DNA from: Yamagishiella unicocca
Taxonomy: Eukaryota > Chlorophyta > Chlorophyceae > Chlamydomonadales > Volvocaceae
Assembly (NCBI GenBank): GCA_003116995.1
Contig: BDSL01000183.1
Span: 34,701 to 98,700 of the forward strand
DNA length: 64,000 nucleotides
Direction: 5' to 3'
The translations under genes and the position numbers were made by a program. This document shows, piece after piece, positions 1 to 12,285 of this stretch (positions are counted from its first letter, which is position 1; each line of letters opens with the position of its first letter). The notes beneath the pieces are model-generated. The model was not told the origin of the DNA. It saw nothing but the letters and a program-made list of their open reading frames with translations, and did not search any database.

Positions 1-815
1 GCTCAGGCCTGGCGGGCTGTACTGCCGCCCCTGCGCCCCGAGTGCGCCTTCGACTGGGGGCTGCTGCTGCCTCCGGCTGAAGGCGACGAGTCCGGGCCGC
101 TGGGGCCCACCACGAGCATGCCGGACTTCAAGGAGCGGATGGCTCGCATCTGCCAGGCAGGTGTTGGGGCGGGGGGCCGGGGGGGGGGGATGTTTAAAAA
201 CCGTTTTGCGCAACGGGAAAGGCGGGGCGCCGGGGGCGGGAGGGGGAGGATTGAGAGCAGGAAACTCGGGAGGGCGGTGGGGGTTTAAAGGGAATCCGCG
301 AATCTACGGCCGACCGGAGGGGGGTTGCCCTGCGAGTTGAAGCAGCCTTGTCAGGCGGCCAGGCTGCGGCCCGCACCCTCAGCTTCCCGGGTCCGTCCGT
401 CGCCTACATCGCCACAGCTTCCTGCCGCCAGGCTTCCCTTCGCTGCCACCCGTGTTGGTGTTAGTGTTGGTACGTAGAAATCCTTTAGCGCACGGCTTCG
501 CACGAACGCACTCGCCGCATCTTTACGCGTTCGCGACACCCACCCCTCGTACGTTTCGTTTGGTTGTGAGTTGGCTGTTCGTTGGTTGCTCCTCCGCAGG
601 AAGCTTGGAGCTCGGCTCCCGCCCGGAAGGTCCCCGCCTCAGTGACCGCCCTCGGCGCCTGGCAGCCGCCCTCGCACTTCGCAACCGCCTCGGCCGTCCA
701 GGCCGCCGTCAGCATGCGCCGCTCGGATGTGATGACTGCTTACCACCACCACCACCACCACCACCACCACCAGGGGCAAGCCGCACAAGCTCTGGATCGG
801 TTCGTGGCTCATTCC

Positions 816-855
<40 letters not shown>

Positions 856-1622
856 CGCAAGGGATCGCCTTTGCGGGCGCAATCGGCGGCGCCCCCGTTT
901 TCCTGCCCCCGACTTGCCGCTACCCCGTGTTGCTCGCCGGAGCCCCGCCGCCACCCCAGCTCGCGCCGCTTCACTCGCAGGCCGCTGCAGCCGTTGGCGT
1001 CGGCACCGACATTTTGTACCTGTCAGGAGAGCACCAGCAGCACCAGCAGCAGCACCACCAGCAGCAGCACCACCAGCAGCAGCACCACTACCAGCAACAG
1101 CACCACCACCACCGTCCGCTGCTACAGCTTGCCAGCCACGGGGCGCAGCACTACTCGGCCGCCGTTACTGCTGAGCCGCTCCGTGACCCTTCCCTGGAGC
1201 AGGCGCCACAGGCGCCACAGGTGCCGCCGCCGCCGCCGCAGCAGCAGCAGCACCCCGCATACGGCGTCGCCGCGGCGGGCACCTCGCTCGCTGCAGCCTT
1301 CAGCAGCGGGCAGGGCTGGGACGGCAGCTCCGAGACCAGCGGGCAGCAGGCGGCGCCCACCACACTGCTGATGACCATGGCCAAGCTGGCCGCCGCTCGC
1401 TCGGCGGCTGGGCTTCCCGCCACTGGTACGGCCCCCGAGTACGACAGCGGCGCGGCCAGCAAGAAGCGCCGGCAGCGGGACGAGCAGCTGTTGCAGGCGG
1501 CGCAGGCCGACGGTTTGGGCCAGCAGCGAGTGGAGCAGGTGGTGACGATGACAATGATGTTGGCTTGCAGCGGGGAGGGGGAGCTGTCGCTGCGGGGGGC
1601 CAGCGGGCGCGTGAGGGGGTGA
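1..1622 (+). CDS. 3' part of a low-complexity protein gene (two exons visible)
   Basis: The first exon runs in from outside the window and ends at 160 (CAG|GTGTTG) with one base of a codon left over. A pyrimidine-rich acceptor (CCCGCCTCAG, ending at 642) restores the frame, so the last exon is 643-1622 with stop TGA at 1620-1622. The last exon encodes about 326 residues: a 9-His run, a 12-Pro run, a long His/Gln-rich stretch, and a basic patch (SKKRRQRDEQ) that could be a nuclear localisation signal. I recognise no domain. The composition resembles volvocalean regulatory proteins, but that is inference. The exon pair is supported by phase and by the natural look of both translations. An acceptor at 599 would put the ORF in a Pro/Ala-rich frame ending at 1174 and is less convincing. 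Confidence 0.5.
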
Positions 1623-1690
1623 GCTTCTGAGGCGGAAAGGAGGCGCCTCGGGGGTGAGCTTCTGAGGCGGAAAGGAGGCGCCTCGGGGGT
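1621..1690. repeat. 35-bp perfect tandem duplication at the stop codon
   Basis: Two identical 35-bp units (1621-1655 and 1656-1690) start inside the stop codon of the upstream gene and cover the start of its 3' UTR. The final bases of the coding exon (GTGAGGGGGT) resemble the end of the unit, so the duplication probably grew from the gene's 3' end. Confidence 0.9.
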
Positions 1691-4600
1691 GGCAAGACGC
1701 GACTCGTGTTTGCTGTTGCGGGTTGGCGGTGGGGCGCTGCTGAGGAAACGAAGAGAAGCGGGGTGGGTGGGTGGGTGGTTTGGAGCGGCGGCCGGGCGGG
1801 CCTGGGGCGGGCCTGCATTCCCCCTTGATGACGTATATACTGCGGATGCCTAATTAAGCGTCATCGCTTACGAGATGACCATGCGTCCAGCAATGCGCAG
1901 CGAGGGGATCCGGATGAGGCGACGAGGGGCTCCTCAGGGGGGGGGAGGGGGTCGGTGTTGATCGAGCCAGGGTGCGAATTTTGTGGTTTGGCCTTTTAGG
2001 GGGGTTTTGGGTGTTTTTGGCCCGAGGGGCCCGTTCTGGTAGGACACAGGCTTTTGGTATCCTGGGGACCTTAAGGATGGAGGGGGTAGAAAGCCCAACG
2101 AAGAGTACAGGCGTGTGGGTTTTTGGTTCGACAGAGTGACAGAGTAGATCGTTTGGGTTTCGCGGATTAAGGCGATGGGTACCGGACACTACCTGGCTGG
2201 CTGGCCGCCGTGCGACGGGCACTATAGCGTTTTGATAATCCAGCTCCGAAGACTTTTCATGCTATCGAGTACCACCGAAGTTCGCGTTGCGTTGCATTGT
2301 GGTCGAAATTTGCGAAAGTGAACGAAGAAGCGTTTAGTTGCCTTGCTATTTCACCCGTCGGGCTGTCCCGACCCTACAACGTGGCCACGGAGGGAGAGAA
2401 TCGTACGGCATGGTGTCGCAGGTTAACAAGCCGTACAGGTTAACAAGCCGTACAGGTGCTGTCGTGCCCCGGACATTGCCCACGCACGAATTTGATCGTG
2501 TGGTTATAAACTCTTCGGCGATGGAACCCTCCTGGGGGATTCTTGCCCATGCTGACGACGCTACAGGATTGTTTGTACAGGTAGCTCGTCGGTTGTGTTT
2601 AGCCGTGTCAGGAACCCAACGATCAAGGGAGGGGCTTGTGCAGCGCGCTCATCATTTTCGAGTAGCCGCTCGTTCAGGAGCGGCACCTCCGGGGCAGCCG
2701 TCGCAATGCAGCTGCCCCTTATCACTACTTTTGAACCTGTAGATAGTTAAGAGCGTCGTACGGGTATTTTCATGCGCTGCGCCAAGCGCATCAGCACTGT
2801 GTTGCGTTGTTATCGGGAGGTGACCCTGCCTGCACGTACGACACGTCGTCGTACCCGTCGTACTTGCCTTCGACAGCGGAATGCGTCGGCAGGGTACGAG
2901 CCGGAGTGCGGCCAGGGAAGGGTAGTTTGAGCTGTTGAGCTAATTGAAGAGAATTACGTCGTCTTATTTTGTGGCGTTGGCATGGGATACGGTCGGTGTG
3001 GTGGTTCTGTTTTAGGCCAGACCAGACCAGGGCAGCGTCCACATATAATTTCGGATGCCCGGGCCAGCAGCAGTCGACTGGATGTATGCTCAGTATCGCA
3101 GCGGTTGCTTTCCCGCTTCGGCAACTACGTATTTCCTGGTTTGGCAACCCTCTTGTGTGCAGGAAGATATCCGGTATATAGCCCCGCCCGCGTCCTAGTC
3201 GCATTCTGGCTGCTTGTTGTTGGCCTGGGTTTGCAGTCGTACACTTCCGAACGCCGCGCGCGCGTTCTACACTCGTACACTCGTACATTCGGTTTGGAGG
3301 AGGCTTTGGAACGGCGCGGTTTTCCAGCGAGCTGGTTGCGAGCGACTGTTCGTACATGCATGTAGCAGGGAGGGTCGGCACGGGTGGTGGCGCAGGCGTA
3401 CCAGCCACTGCCGGGGCAGCCCGCAACAGCCTGGGTCCAACGTACATTGCGGCTCGTTACATATGCTTTTCGGGTTCGTTCACATAGTGTGTTAGGTAGT
3501 TGGATAGGAAGATCCCCGTGTTGTTAGCTAGTGCACCGCTGATCGACGTGCGTCGTTGGCAGTCACTTTTGCAGCCAGTCGCGTTGCGGTGGATGTCCGG
3601 GCCGCGCCGAATGACCCTTGGCGGTGTTGGTGCGGCCATGGACTTGGGAGGTAGGTTGGGGCGGGAGCAGGTAGGATCGGAGCGAGTGCGCGGGCCCGCG
3701 GCTCGGGCGGGTGCTTCGCTTAATGTTCTATTCGCAATTCCATCAACGTGCAAGCACCCGATCATACAGAAGGGCGCTGCTGCTGCACGAGCTGTGTTTC
3801 GTACATATGAGACAGGCATTGGAAATGTAAGCGTTGATTCTTCGCTATATGAGGCACGACAGCCTCGCCCTTGCTCGCCCTTGACCCTACGCAATGCTGG
3901 AAGAACCATCGCTCGCGTGTGCCAAAAAGAAGTAGACCAAGTTAGGATGGCCGTCATGTTGCTTCTGAGACATGACGGGGCAAAGGCCCCCAAAACGGGG
4001 AGGAACCGTCAACAGCACTTCCAGAAATGCGGCCAGGCACAACAGTGGGCGGCCACGCGAAAACCCGGGTTGGGAACGAATCGGCGCTCAATCACCATCT
4101 GCGCGCGGCCTGAGCACCAGCGCCCCATTCGCATCCAGAGCACCAGCCCCTCGCCAGCTGGCGTGCTGCAAGGTACAGGGAGCGCTGAACCCGCATGGAC
4201 CTCCGGCCCCCCTAGTGACGTCACCCATGCGTGCTACCGACGGTAGGCGGCGGTAGGCGGCACTGCTGGCGACGTCCAGCGATTGGAGGATGACTAATAG
4301 CGAGACGGGGCGACACGCGGGCTAATAGCGAGACAGGGCGACGCACACCGCTTCCCCTCTCATCCCTCCAATTGCAAGCTCGCCTGCCTACCCCGCCTAC
4401 GAGGTGTCGTGGGACGGCAGCACGCAGCGAGCGGCAGCATCGCATGCTGGCGGCCTTCTGGGTTGCTGCCGATAAGCAGTCCGCTGAGTACCGAGTACGG
4501 CGCATCGTACGGTGCATGTGCTGGGTAGATGGGTAGCTTCAACGCGGGTAGGACATGGGTGAGCGGCACGAGGTGGGGGGGGATGCGTGACCGCTGGGCA

Positions 4601-5217
4601 GCGCACAGCAGGCAGTGGATTTAGCGACTTCGCGCCTAGCGGGCTATAGCCACACATCCACCGGCGGAGGTGAACGCTGAGCCCACCAGCGCACGGCATG
4701 ATGACATGCATGGCGACGAGCAGAGCAGGGGCCAGGGGAAGTTTGGATTCGTTCCAAACGATGTGGTTCGGTTGCTTGCTGCTGGAGCGGTTGCAAAAGT
4801 GGCCAGCGCGCCCTCGTCTACTCCCGAACGCGTGCGGCCATGCACGTCTTGCAACGTTACTAGCAGGTTCGTGTGCAACAAACATTTGGTATCTCCGTCC
4901 CCTGGCTTCGCGAAGTTTGGATCCCATCAGGATCCCACATCGGATCCCACAGCCTCATGTGCTTGGCCTCAACCTCGTTTGCATTGCAAAGCCATTGTCA
5001 CAAAACGATCGCTCTGAACATAACTACACAGGTTTCCAGAAACGCGTACCGGTATTTTGCTATTTGCATCCATTCCTCCAGAATCGCTTTTTGGCAGGCG
5101 GTGCTTACAGCAAGCCTTGCCGCCTTTCAAGAAGACTTCACATCATAGCGTGTAGCAACCTGCGTCCATTTTTCAGGGCTTTCATTCCACTTGCGTAGCT
5201 GTCGGCACATCCCCAGA
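1691..5217. other. 3.5 kb without a recognisable gene
   Basis: No ORF here looks like protein, and no splice-consistent exon series was found. The visible structure is a 17-bp perfect tandem duplication at 2421-2454 and a short repeated phrase, TAATAGCGAGAC, near 4295 and 4323. Base composition is lower in GC than in the flanking exons. Confidence 0.5.
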
Positions 5218-5487
5218 ATGCGAGTATTACAAGCCTGCCCTCTCCCGGCAGGGCGCGCTCAGCAGCATCAGCTGCGGGCCGGCCCGTCGCGTCGTCCGCA
5301 GCCCTTCACCTCCGTTCGTCCCCTACACAACGTCGCCTGCAGCGCAGCAGCGTCACAGAACGGCAACGGCAACGGCAACGGCGCGCACGCCAATGGCAAG
5401 GCCGCGACTGTGCGCTTCCCATCCCCCGCGGAGACGATCCGCACCATCGTTGACATCGCCAGCGAGGGCACGCTGTGCACCGTCGGC
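5218..5487 (+). pseudogene. 5' fragment of a plastid DUF2470 / pyridoxamine-oxidase-like gene
   Basis: ATG at 5218 opens a Ser/Ala/Arg-rich stretch of about 45 residues that looks like a chloroplast transit peptide. A Gly-Asn repeat follows, then a segment around residues 66-88 containing PSPAETIRTIVDIASEGTLC. This is the start of the FMN-binding split-barrel domain of plant and algal DUF2470 proteins (the glutamyl-tRNA reductase-binding protein group). The frame then runs into an Arg/Lys-rich translation with no family similarity, and no good GT donor lies at the point of divergence. No later exon of the family is visible downstream. I read it as a gene broken by rearrangement, or a first exon with an unusual donor. 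The family assignment rests on about 25 residues. Confidence 0.5.
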
Positions 5488-6589
5488 GCCCGCCCTCACC
5501 GGCCGGGAAGGGGCAAAAGCCGAAGGCAGCCAAACACGAGGACACGGAGAAGGCAGCACGCACAACTCAAAGCACGGGGAGGAGAACAAGCGCGTCCAGA
5601 CAACACGAACCACCTGCACCAAGCCAGCAGCGAGACGCGAGGAACGCGTCCCCAGCCAACGGCCTCCGCGACGGCTCGGGACGATATGGGCGTGCGAAAG
5701 CAGCGAAAATTTTACGAGACTCACGAGGGGACGCGAGAAGATGCGGAGCCACCCGCCTAAGCCCCATAAGGCCAGGCATCAACATGCACGAAACAACTAA
5801 GCGTCCCACGCGGCGCGGCGAACGTCACGGGGCGGTCGGCCGGCCGGCCGGCCGGCTGCCCCCGAAGGAACGCACAGCGTGTGCCGTAAGCGTGTGCCGT
5901 ACTGTCCTATGGCAGGGAGCACGTAACGGTGGTTTCGGAGGGGCAGCCGGGTGGACGAAGGTATGCGGATTTGAGCGGGCAGGCGAGGACGGGCGTGTGT
6001 CTGTGTGTGTGGGGGGAGAGAAGTGCAAGCTGGGGCCAAGCGTCTGAGGGCCCACGCTTGAGGTGCGGATGTGGCGGCCGGAGGCCCTAGGGCTGGGCCC
6101 GCGGGGCCCAGGTTTCGAGTGCGGGCCTCCGAGGAGCGGTTCGGGCTGGGCTGGGCGGTAGGGGCGGCGGGGGGGAAGGGCTGGTGGGGGGGGGCACTGG
6201 CGGACTGGTCTGGGAGACTGCACCTTTACAGGCGGGGGAGGGGCGGCCTGCAGCAGGGGCTCCCTGCTGCGGCTGTGTGTGCGGCTAAAGGATAATCCGT
6301 GAATCCACGGCCGACAAACCAAGGGCGATGAAGCTGGTGGTCCAGAAGATAGAGAGGGCCGGCGGCCTCGGGGGATCCGAGGCCGCGACTCGCCACTGTT
6401 GCGCCTGTGGCCCCCCCCCCAGGCGCCAGCTAGGCTACCATGTCGTGTAACCGGTTTTTATGCCACCTCCAGGGGCTGAGAGTTTGCCCCACGGACGGGC
6501 GGAGGGTGGGGCCCCAGGGCCGGGAACGCCGGGGCTGTTGGCTGTGGCGACATGTCGTGGACTTCGCCACAACTACCGGGATGGCAGGG
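5488..6589. other. GC-rich stretch without a supported gene
   Basis: No exon is supported. The stretch 6285-6317 (CTAAAGGATAATCCG... through GGCCGAC) resembles 283-313 near the left edge of the window, so a short dispersed repeat is present. Runs of G at 6170-6200 and of C at 6411-6420 are low complexity. Confidence 0.4.
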
Positions 6590-6912
6590 GCAGGACCGTG
6601 GGCAGAATGCGGACTGCGGGGCCCGAGGGGCAGGGAACTTAAGAGGGCGCGGATACGGTACTGGGATGGCAGGGGCAGGACCGCCGCCGTGATCCCAACG
6701 CATTTCCTGCCCGCACCTCTCAAATGGCTTGGACCCATGAGGAAAGACGGCTCTCGCCAAAGCGTGTGTGTTCAACAAGGCCTCTTTTACAGTGCGTGCG
6801 TGTTTGTGTACGCGTTACCGACTGCCGCACCCGACCCCAGCCACGCATGCCTGTCGGAGCTGGACGGTCTCCGCTGCCCTCACACAACTCCCCCCCCACA
6901 CTGCCTGCCTTC
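6590..6912 (+). repeat. Dispersed repeat, copy 1 (second copy at 61438-61765)
   Basis: The two copies share long near-identical blocks, for example GCAGAATGCRGACTG, CCGCCGCCGTGATCCCAACG and CTCAAATGGCTTGGACCCAT, in the same order and orientation. Copy 1 carries an extra internal duplication of a GGGATGGCAGGGGCAGGACC phrase (near 6577 and 6662). No coding capacity is convincing. It is probably a fragment of a transposable element. Confidence 0.75.
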
Positions 6913-8128
6913 GGCCGGGTGCAATGACACCTGGTACGTAAGCTAAGGCGGGAAGACAGGGGGCCGAACGGTACTGATGTGGTATATCTGTTGCGAGCCT
7001 GAAAGCTTCCTGTGCCGCGTTCCATTGTAAAAGCGGCAAGGGGGCCGGCGTGCGGGATGGACCCTAAAGACAGCCCCCGCTCAGTCCCCCCAGCACCAGT
7101 GCTTTGCCCTCGCTGAAGGCCGTGGGTGTGGAACACGACGGAGGAGCCCTACCGAATTTCCGCGCCATGTACCGGTGGCCTGAGCAAGTGTCCTCGTTAA
7201 ACACGTTGCGCCAGTTGTGGCCAAAGCGTGGCAAACTGTGCGGGCCCGTTCCGGGGCCCAACACCCATATTGTGAGAAGAAAGGAGCGCGAGAGTCGCGG
7301 ACACCATGTAATCCTTGCAACCCGCTACCTCAAAGAATGCTGAAAATGGCACGAAAACATATGTTAGGCTAAGTACCTCGTTACAAGCACGATCCTGGTA
7401 CTAGGCCACTTGTCGTTCCCAACCCTCCTGTACGATAACAAGGGCAGGGGCTTCAAACTATGTCTTATTCATAGGAGCATGCTCTTGTAGGTGACATTCT
7501 AAATGAGCCGTCAGGGCTGGGCCTCTGACTTTTGCGATTGATGCCATGACGTCTCTGCAGATGCAGAGATCCAATACCTATAGCGCAGAGATCCAATGGC
7601 TGTAATCCACATCCTCTCAGTTATTTCTTATAACATAGTGATTACGCCCCACTGAGAACCTTACGTCTGCCGGCGGAGGCACTGCGAATATCGTAAGCAG
7701 GGTGTAGCTGAGCTTTGGGCCAGTTTCCGAACTGTTCCTACGCTTCTTCGCGATGTCTCGACTAAATGTCGATTTTACGCTGTCTCGCTGCTGTTCTGAA
7801 GCGATGTACTCTGAAGGAACGGAAACAGCTGCAGGTTGCCAGGCAGCTCTGCAACGACAGCTTACCGTCCCGACTCCTGTTATTGCAGGTGAATATTACA
7901 GGATAATCATGAAGTCACAGGATCTACTCTGGGAAAGATGATTCGCTTGCCCTTCACGAGTCCCAATTGTGGAAGGACATCCTGCTGCTGGACATCCTGC
8001 CAGCGCGCTGCACCATCACCATAGACAGGGCAGAAGCTCAAGGCACTCCTACAACTATAGGTGGGCAGAAGGGTTGTGGCTCGTGCATATAGAGCGAGTG
8101 ACTTGAGGCCTCCCTCGCACGCAGCTAT
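6913..8128. other. 1.2 kb without a recognised gene
   Basis: Composition is close to neutral and ORFs are short. The sequence ends at the left boundary of the large inverted-repeat element at 8129. Confidence 0.4.
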
Positions 8129-8654
8129 CCCTATGGCAGCCAAATCGTCGTAAAGGCCTCGTAAAAGCCTTACGAGCTTTCATAAGAGCCCTCGTAAGAG
8201 CCCTCATAATCGTTTACGAGCTGTCATTATGACGGTTCCTAAGTTCGTTACCGCATACGAAGGCCCTACGACTCTTACGAGCCTTTTAAGACGAGACCTT
8301 TAAATGCGTCGTAACCTCTTACGACTTGTTTTAGTGGGGTAAGCACCGTGCAGGCTCGCCAACTTCGGCGCATTTACACCGTTCAGTGCATCGCAGAGGC
8401 TTCATCCACCTAGAACCTTTTGTAACTCTCAATTATGGACTGATTTGAGTTTACAATCTGCGCTCAGTATGTCTGAGCACGCTCGAAGCTCAGAGACCGG
8501 CCCGGTGTCCCGTACGTCTAGCTACCTACATACATACGTGAATACCTCTCTTAGTGTTTCATCACTGTCTCGTATCAATTGCTGCCGTTCTAACCTATTC
8601 GTTATCCCAGAAACGATGCTACCCCACGACTAGGGAGTTGCGTGGAAACTCAGC

Positions 8655-11600
8655 CAGCGCTGCAGCGGGGTCGGAGACCGGCCCGGTCTCGGATCAATTA
8701 ATACCGTTTTTATCCACACTGGCTCCTGGAAACGATGCAAACCCACGAAGAGGCAGCTGCACGCAAACCCAGCGCTGCGGGGTCGGAGACCGGCCCGGTC
8801 TGGGATCGATTGCTACCGTTCTAATCAACACTGTCTCCCGGAAACGATGCAAACCCACGAAGAGGCAGCTGCACGCAAACCCAGCGCTGCGGGGTCGGAG
8901 ACCGGCCCGGTCTCGGATCGATTGCTACCGTTCTAATCAACACTGTCTCCCGGAAACGATGCAAACCCATGAAGAGGCAGCTGCACGCAAACCCAGCGCT
9001 GCGGGGTCGGAGACCGGCCCGGTCTCGGATCAATTAATACCGTTTTTATCCACACTGGCTCCTGGAAACGATGCAAACCCACGAAGAGGCAGCTGCACGC
9101 AAACCCAGCGCTGCGGGGTCGGAGACCGGCCCGGTCTCGGATCAATTAATACCGTTTTTATCCACACTGGCTCCTGGAAACGATGCAAACCCACGAAGAG
9201 GCAGCTGCACGCAAACCCAGCGCTGCGGGGTCGGAGACCGGCCCGGTCTGGGATCGATTGCTACCGTTCTAATCAACACTGTCTCCCGGAAACGATGCAA
9301 ACCCACGAAGAGGCAGCTGCACGCAAACCCAGCGCTGCGGGGTCGGAGACCGGCCCGGTCTGGGATCGATTGCTACCGTTCTAATCAACACTGTCTCCCG
9401 GAAACGATGCAAACCCACGAAGAGGCAGCTGCACGCAAACCCAGCGCTGCGGGGTCGGAGACCGGCCCGGTCTGGGATCGATTGCTACCGTTCTAATCAA
9501 CACTGTCTCCCGGAAACGATGCAAACCCACGAAGAGGCAGCTGCACGCAAACCCAGCGCTGCGGGGTCGGAGACCGGCCCGGTCTCGGATCGATTGCTAC
9601 CGTTCTAATCAACACTGTCTCCCGGAAACGATGCAAACCCATGAAGAGGCAGCTGCACGCAAACCCAGCGCTGCGGGGTCGGAGACCGGCCCGGTCTCGG
9701 ATCAATTAATACCGTTTTTATCCACACTGGCTCCTGAAAACGATGCAAACCCACGAAGAGGCAGCTGCACGCAAACCCAGCGCTGCGGGGTCGGAGACCG
9801 GCCCGGTCTCGGATCAATTAATACCGTTTTTATCCACACTGGCTCCTGGAAACGATGCAAACCCACGAAGAGGCAGCTGCACGCAAACCCACGCAGCGCT
9901 GCGGGGTCGGAGACCGGCCCGGTCTGGGATCGATTGCTACCGTTCTAATCAACACTGTCTCCCGGAAACGATGCAAACCCACGAAGAGGCAGCTGCACGC
10001 AAACCCAGCGCTGCGGGGTCGGAGACCGGCCCGGTCTGGGATCGATTGCTACCGTTCTAATCAACAATGTCTCCCGGAAACGATGCAAACCCACGAAGAG
10101 GCAGCTGCACGCAAACCCAGCGCTGCGGGGTCGGAGACCGGCCCGGTCTCGGATCAATTAATACCGTTTTTATCCACACTGGCTCCTGGAAACGATGCAA
10201 ACCCACGAAGAGGCAGCTGCACGCAAACCCAGCGCTGCGGGGTCGGAGACCGGCCCGGTCTGGGATCGATTGCTACCGTTCTAATCAACACTGTCTCCCG
10301 GAAACGATGCAAACCCACGAAGAGGCAGCTGCACGCAAACCCAGCGCTGCGGGGTCGGAGACCGGCCCGGTCTCGGATCGATTGCTACCGTTCTAATCAA
10401 CACTGTCTCCCGGAAACGATGCAAACCCATGAAGAGGCAGCTGCACGCAAACCCAGCGCTGCGGGGTCGGAGACCGGCCCGGTCTCGGATCAATTAATAC
10501 CGTTTTTATCCACACTGGCTCCTGGAAACGATGCAAACCCACGAAGAGGCAGCTGCACGCAAACCCAGCGCAGCGGGGTCGGAGACCGGCCCGGTCTCGG
10601 ATCAATTAATACCGTTTTTATCCACACTGGCTCCTGGAAACGATGCAAACCCACGAAGAGGCAGCTGCACGCAAACCCAGCGCTGCGGGGTCGGAGACCG
10701 GCCCGGTCTGGGATCGATTGCTACCGTTCTAATCAACACTGTCTCCCGGAAACGATGCAAACCCACGAAGAGGCAGCTGCACGCAAACCCAGCGCTGCGG
10801 GGTCGGAGACCGGCCCGGTCTCGGATCGATTGCTACCGTTCTAATCAACACTGTCTCCCGGAAACGATGCAAACCCATGAAGAGGCAGCTGCACGCAAAC
10901 CCAGCGCTGCGGGGTCGGAGACCGGCCCGGTCTCGGATCAATTAATACCGTTTTTATCCACACTGGCTCCTGGAAACGATGCAAACCCACGAAGAGGCAG
11001 CTGCACGCAAACCCAGCGCTGCGGGGTCGGAGACCGGCCCGGTCTCGGATCAATTAATACCGTTTTTATCCACACTGGCTCCTGGAAACGATGCAAACCC
11101 ACGAAGAGGCAGCTGCACGCAAACCCAGCGCTGCGGGGTCGGAGACCGGCCCGGTCTGGGATCGATTGCTACCGTTCTAATCAACACTGTCTCCCGGAAA
11201 CGATGCAAACCCACGAAGAGGCAGCTGCACGCAAACCCAGCGCTGCGGGGTCGGAGACCGGCCCGGTCTGGGATCGATTGCTACCGTTCTAATCAACACT
11301 GTCTCCCGGAAACGATGCAAACCCACGAAGAGGCAGCTGCACGCAAACCCAGCGCTGCGGGGTCGGAGACCGGCCCGGTCTGGGATCGATTGCTACCGTT
11401 CTAATCAACACTGTCTCCCGGAAACGATGCAAACCCACGAAGAGGCAGCTGCACGCAAACCCAGCGCTGCGGGGTCGGAGACCGGCCCGGTCTCGGATCG
11501 ATTGCTACCGTTCTAATCAACACTGTCTCCCGGAAACGATGCAAACCCACGAAGAGGCAGCTGCACGCAAACCCAGCGCTGCGGGGTCGGAGACCGGCCC

Positions 11601-12285
11601 GGTCTGGGATCGATTGCTACCGTTCTAATCAACACTGTCTCCCGGAAACGATGCAAACCCACGAAGAGGCAGCTGCACGCAAACCCAGCGCTGCGGGGTC
11701 GGAGACCGGCCCGGTCTGGGATCGATTGCTACCGTTCTAATCAACACTGTCTCCCGGAAACGATGCAAACCCACGAAGAGGCAGCTGCACGCAAACCCAG
11801 CGCTGCGGGGTCGGAGACCGGCCCGGTCTCGGATCGATTGCTACCGTTCTAATCAACACTGTCTCCCGGAAACGATGCAAACCCATGAAGAGGCAGCTGC
11901 ACGCAAACCCAGCGCTGCGGGGTCGGAGACCGGCCCGGTCTCGGATCAATTAATACCGTTTTTATCCACACTGGCTCCTGGAAACGATGCAAACCCACGA
12001 AGAGGCAGCTGCACGCAAACCCAGCGCTGCGGGGTCGGAGACCGGCCCGGTCTCGGATCAATTAATACCGTTTTTATCCACACTGGCTCCTGGAAACGAT
12101 GCAAACCCACGAAGAGGCAGCTGCACGCAAACCCAGCGCTGCGGGGTCGGAGACCGGCCCGGTCTGGGATCGATTGCTACCGTTCTAATCAACACTGTCT
12201 CCCGGAAACGATGCAAACCCACGAAGAGGCAGCTGCACGCAAACCCAGCGCTGCGGGGTCGGAGACCGGCCCGGTCTGGGATCGA
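8655..12285. repeat. 112-bp satellite array, about 33 copies
   Basis: The anchor GAGACCGGCCCGGTCT recurs every 112 bp from about 8670 to 12262, 33 times. Three unit types differ in the 48 bp after the anchor: A (TCGGATCAATTAATACC), B (TGGGATCGATTGCTACC) and C (TCGGATCGATTGCTACC). The order is A B C A A B B B C A A B B A B C A A B C A A B B B C B B C A A B, then a truncated end. One unit (near 9895) has a 4-bp insertion. Because 112 is not a multiple of three, the stop-free frames rotate from unit to unit and are not genes. Confidence 0.95.

Noticed and set aside
452..1174. Alternative Ala/Pro/Arg-rich frame through the last exon of the first gene
   Set aside because: Low-complexity shadow. 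The His/Gln-rich frame continues 450 bp further and joins the upstream exon in phase.
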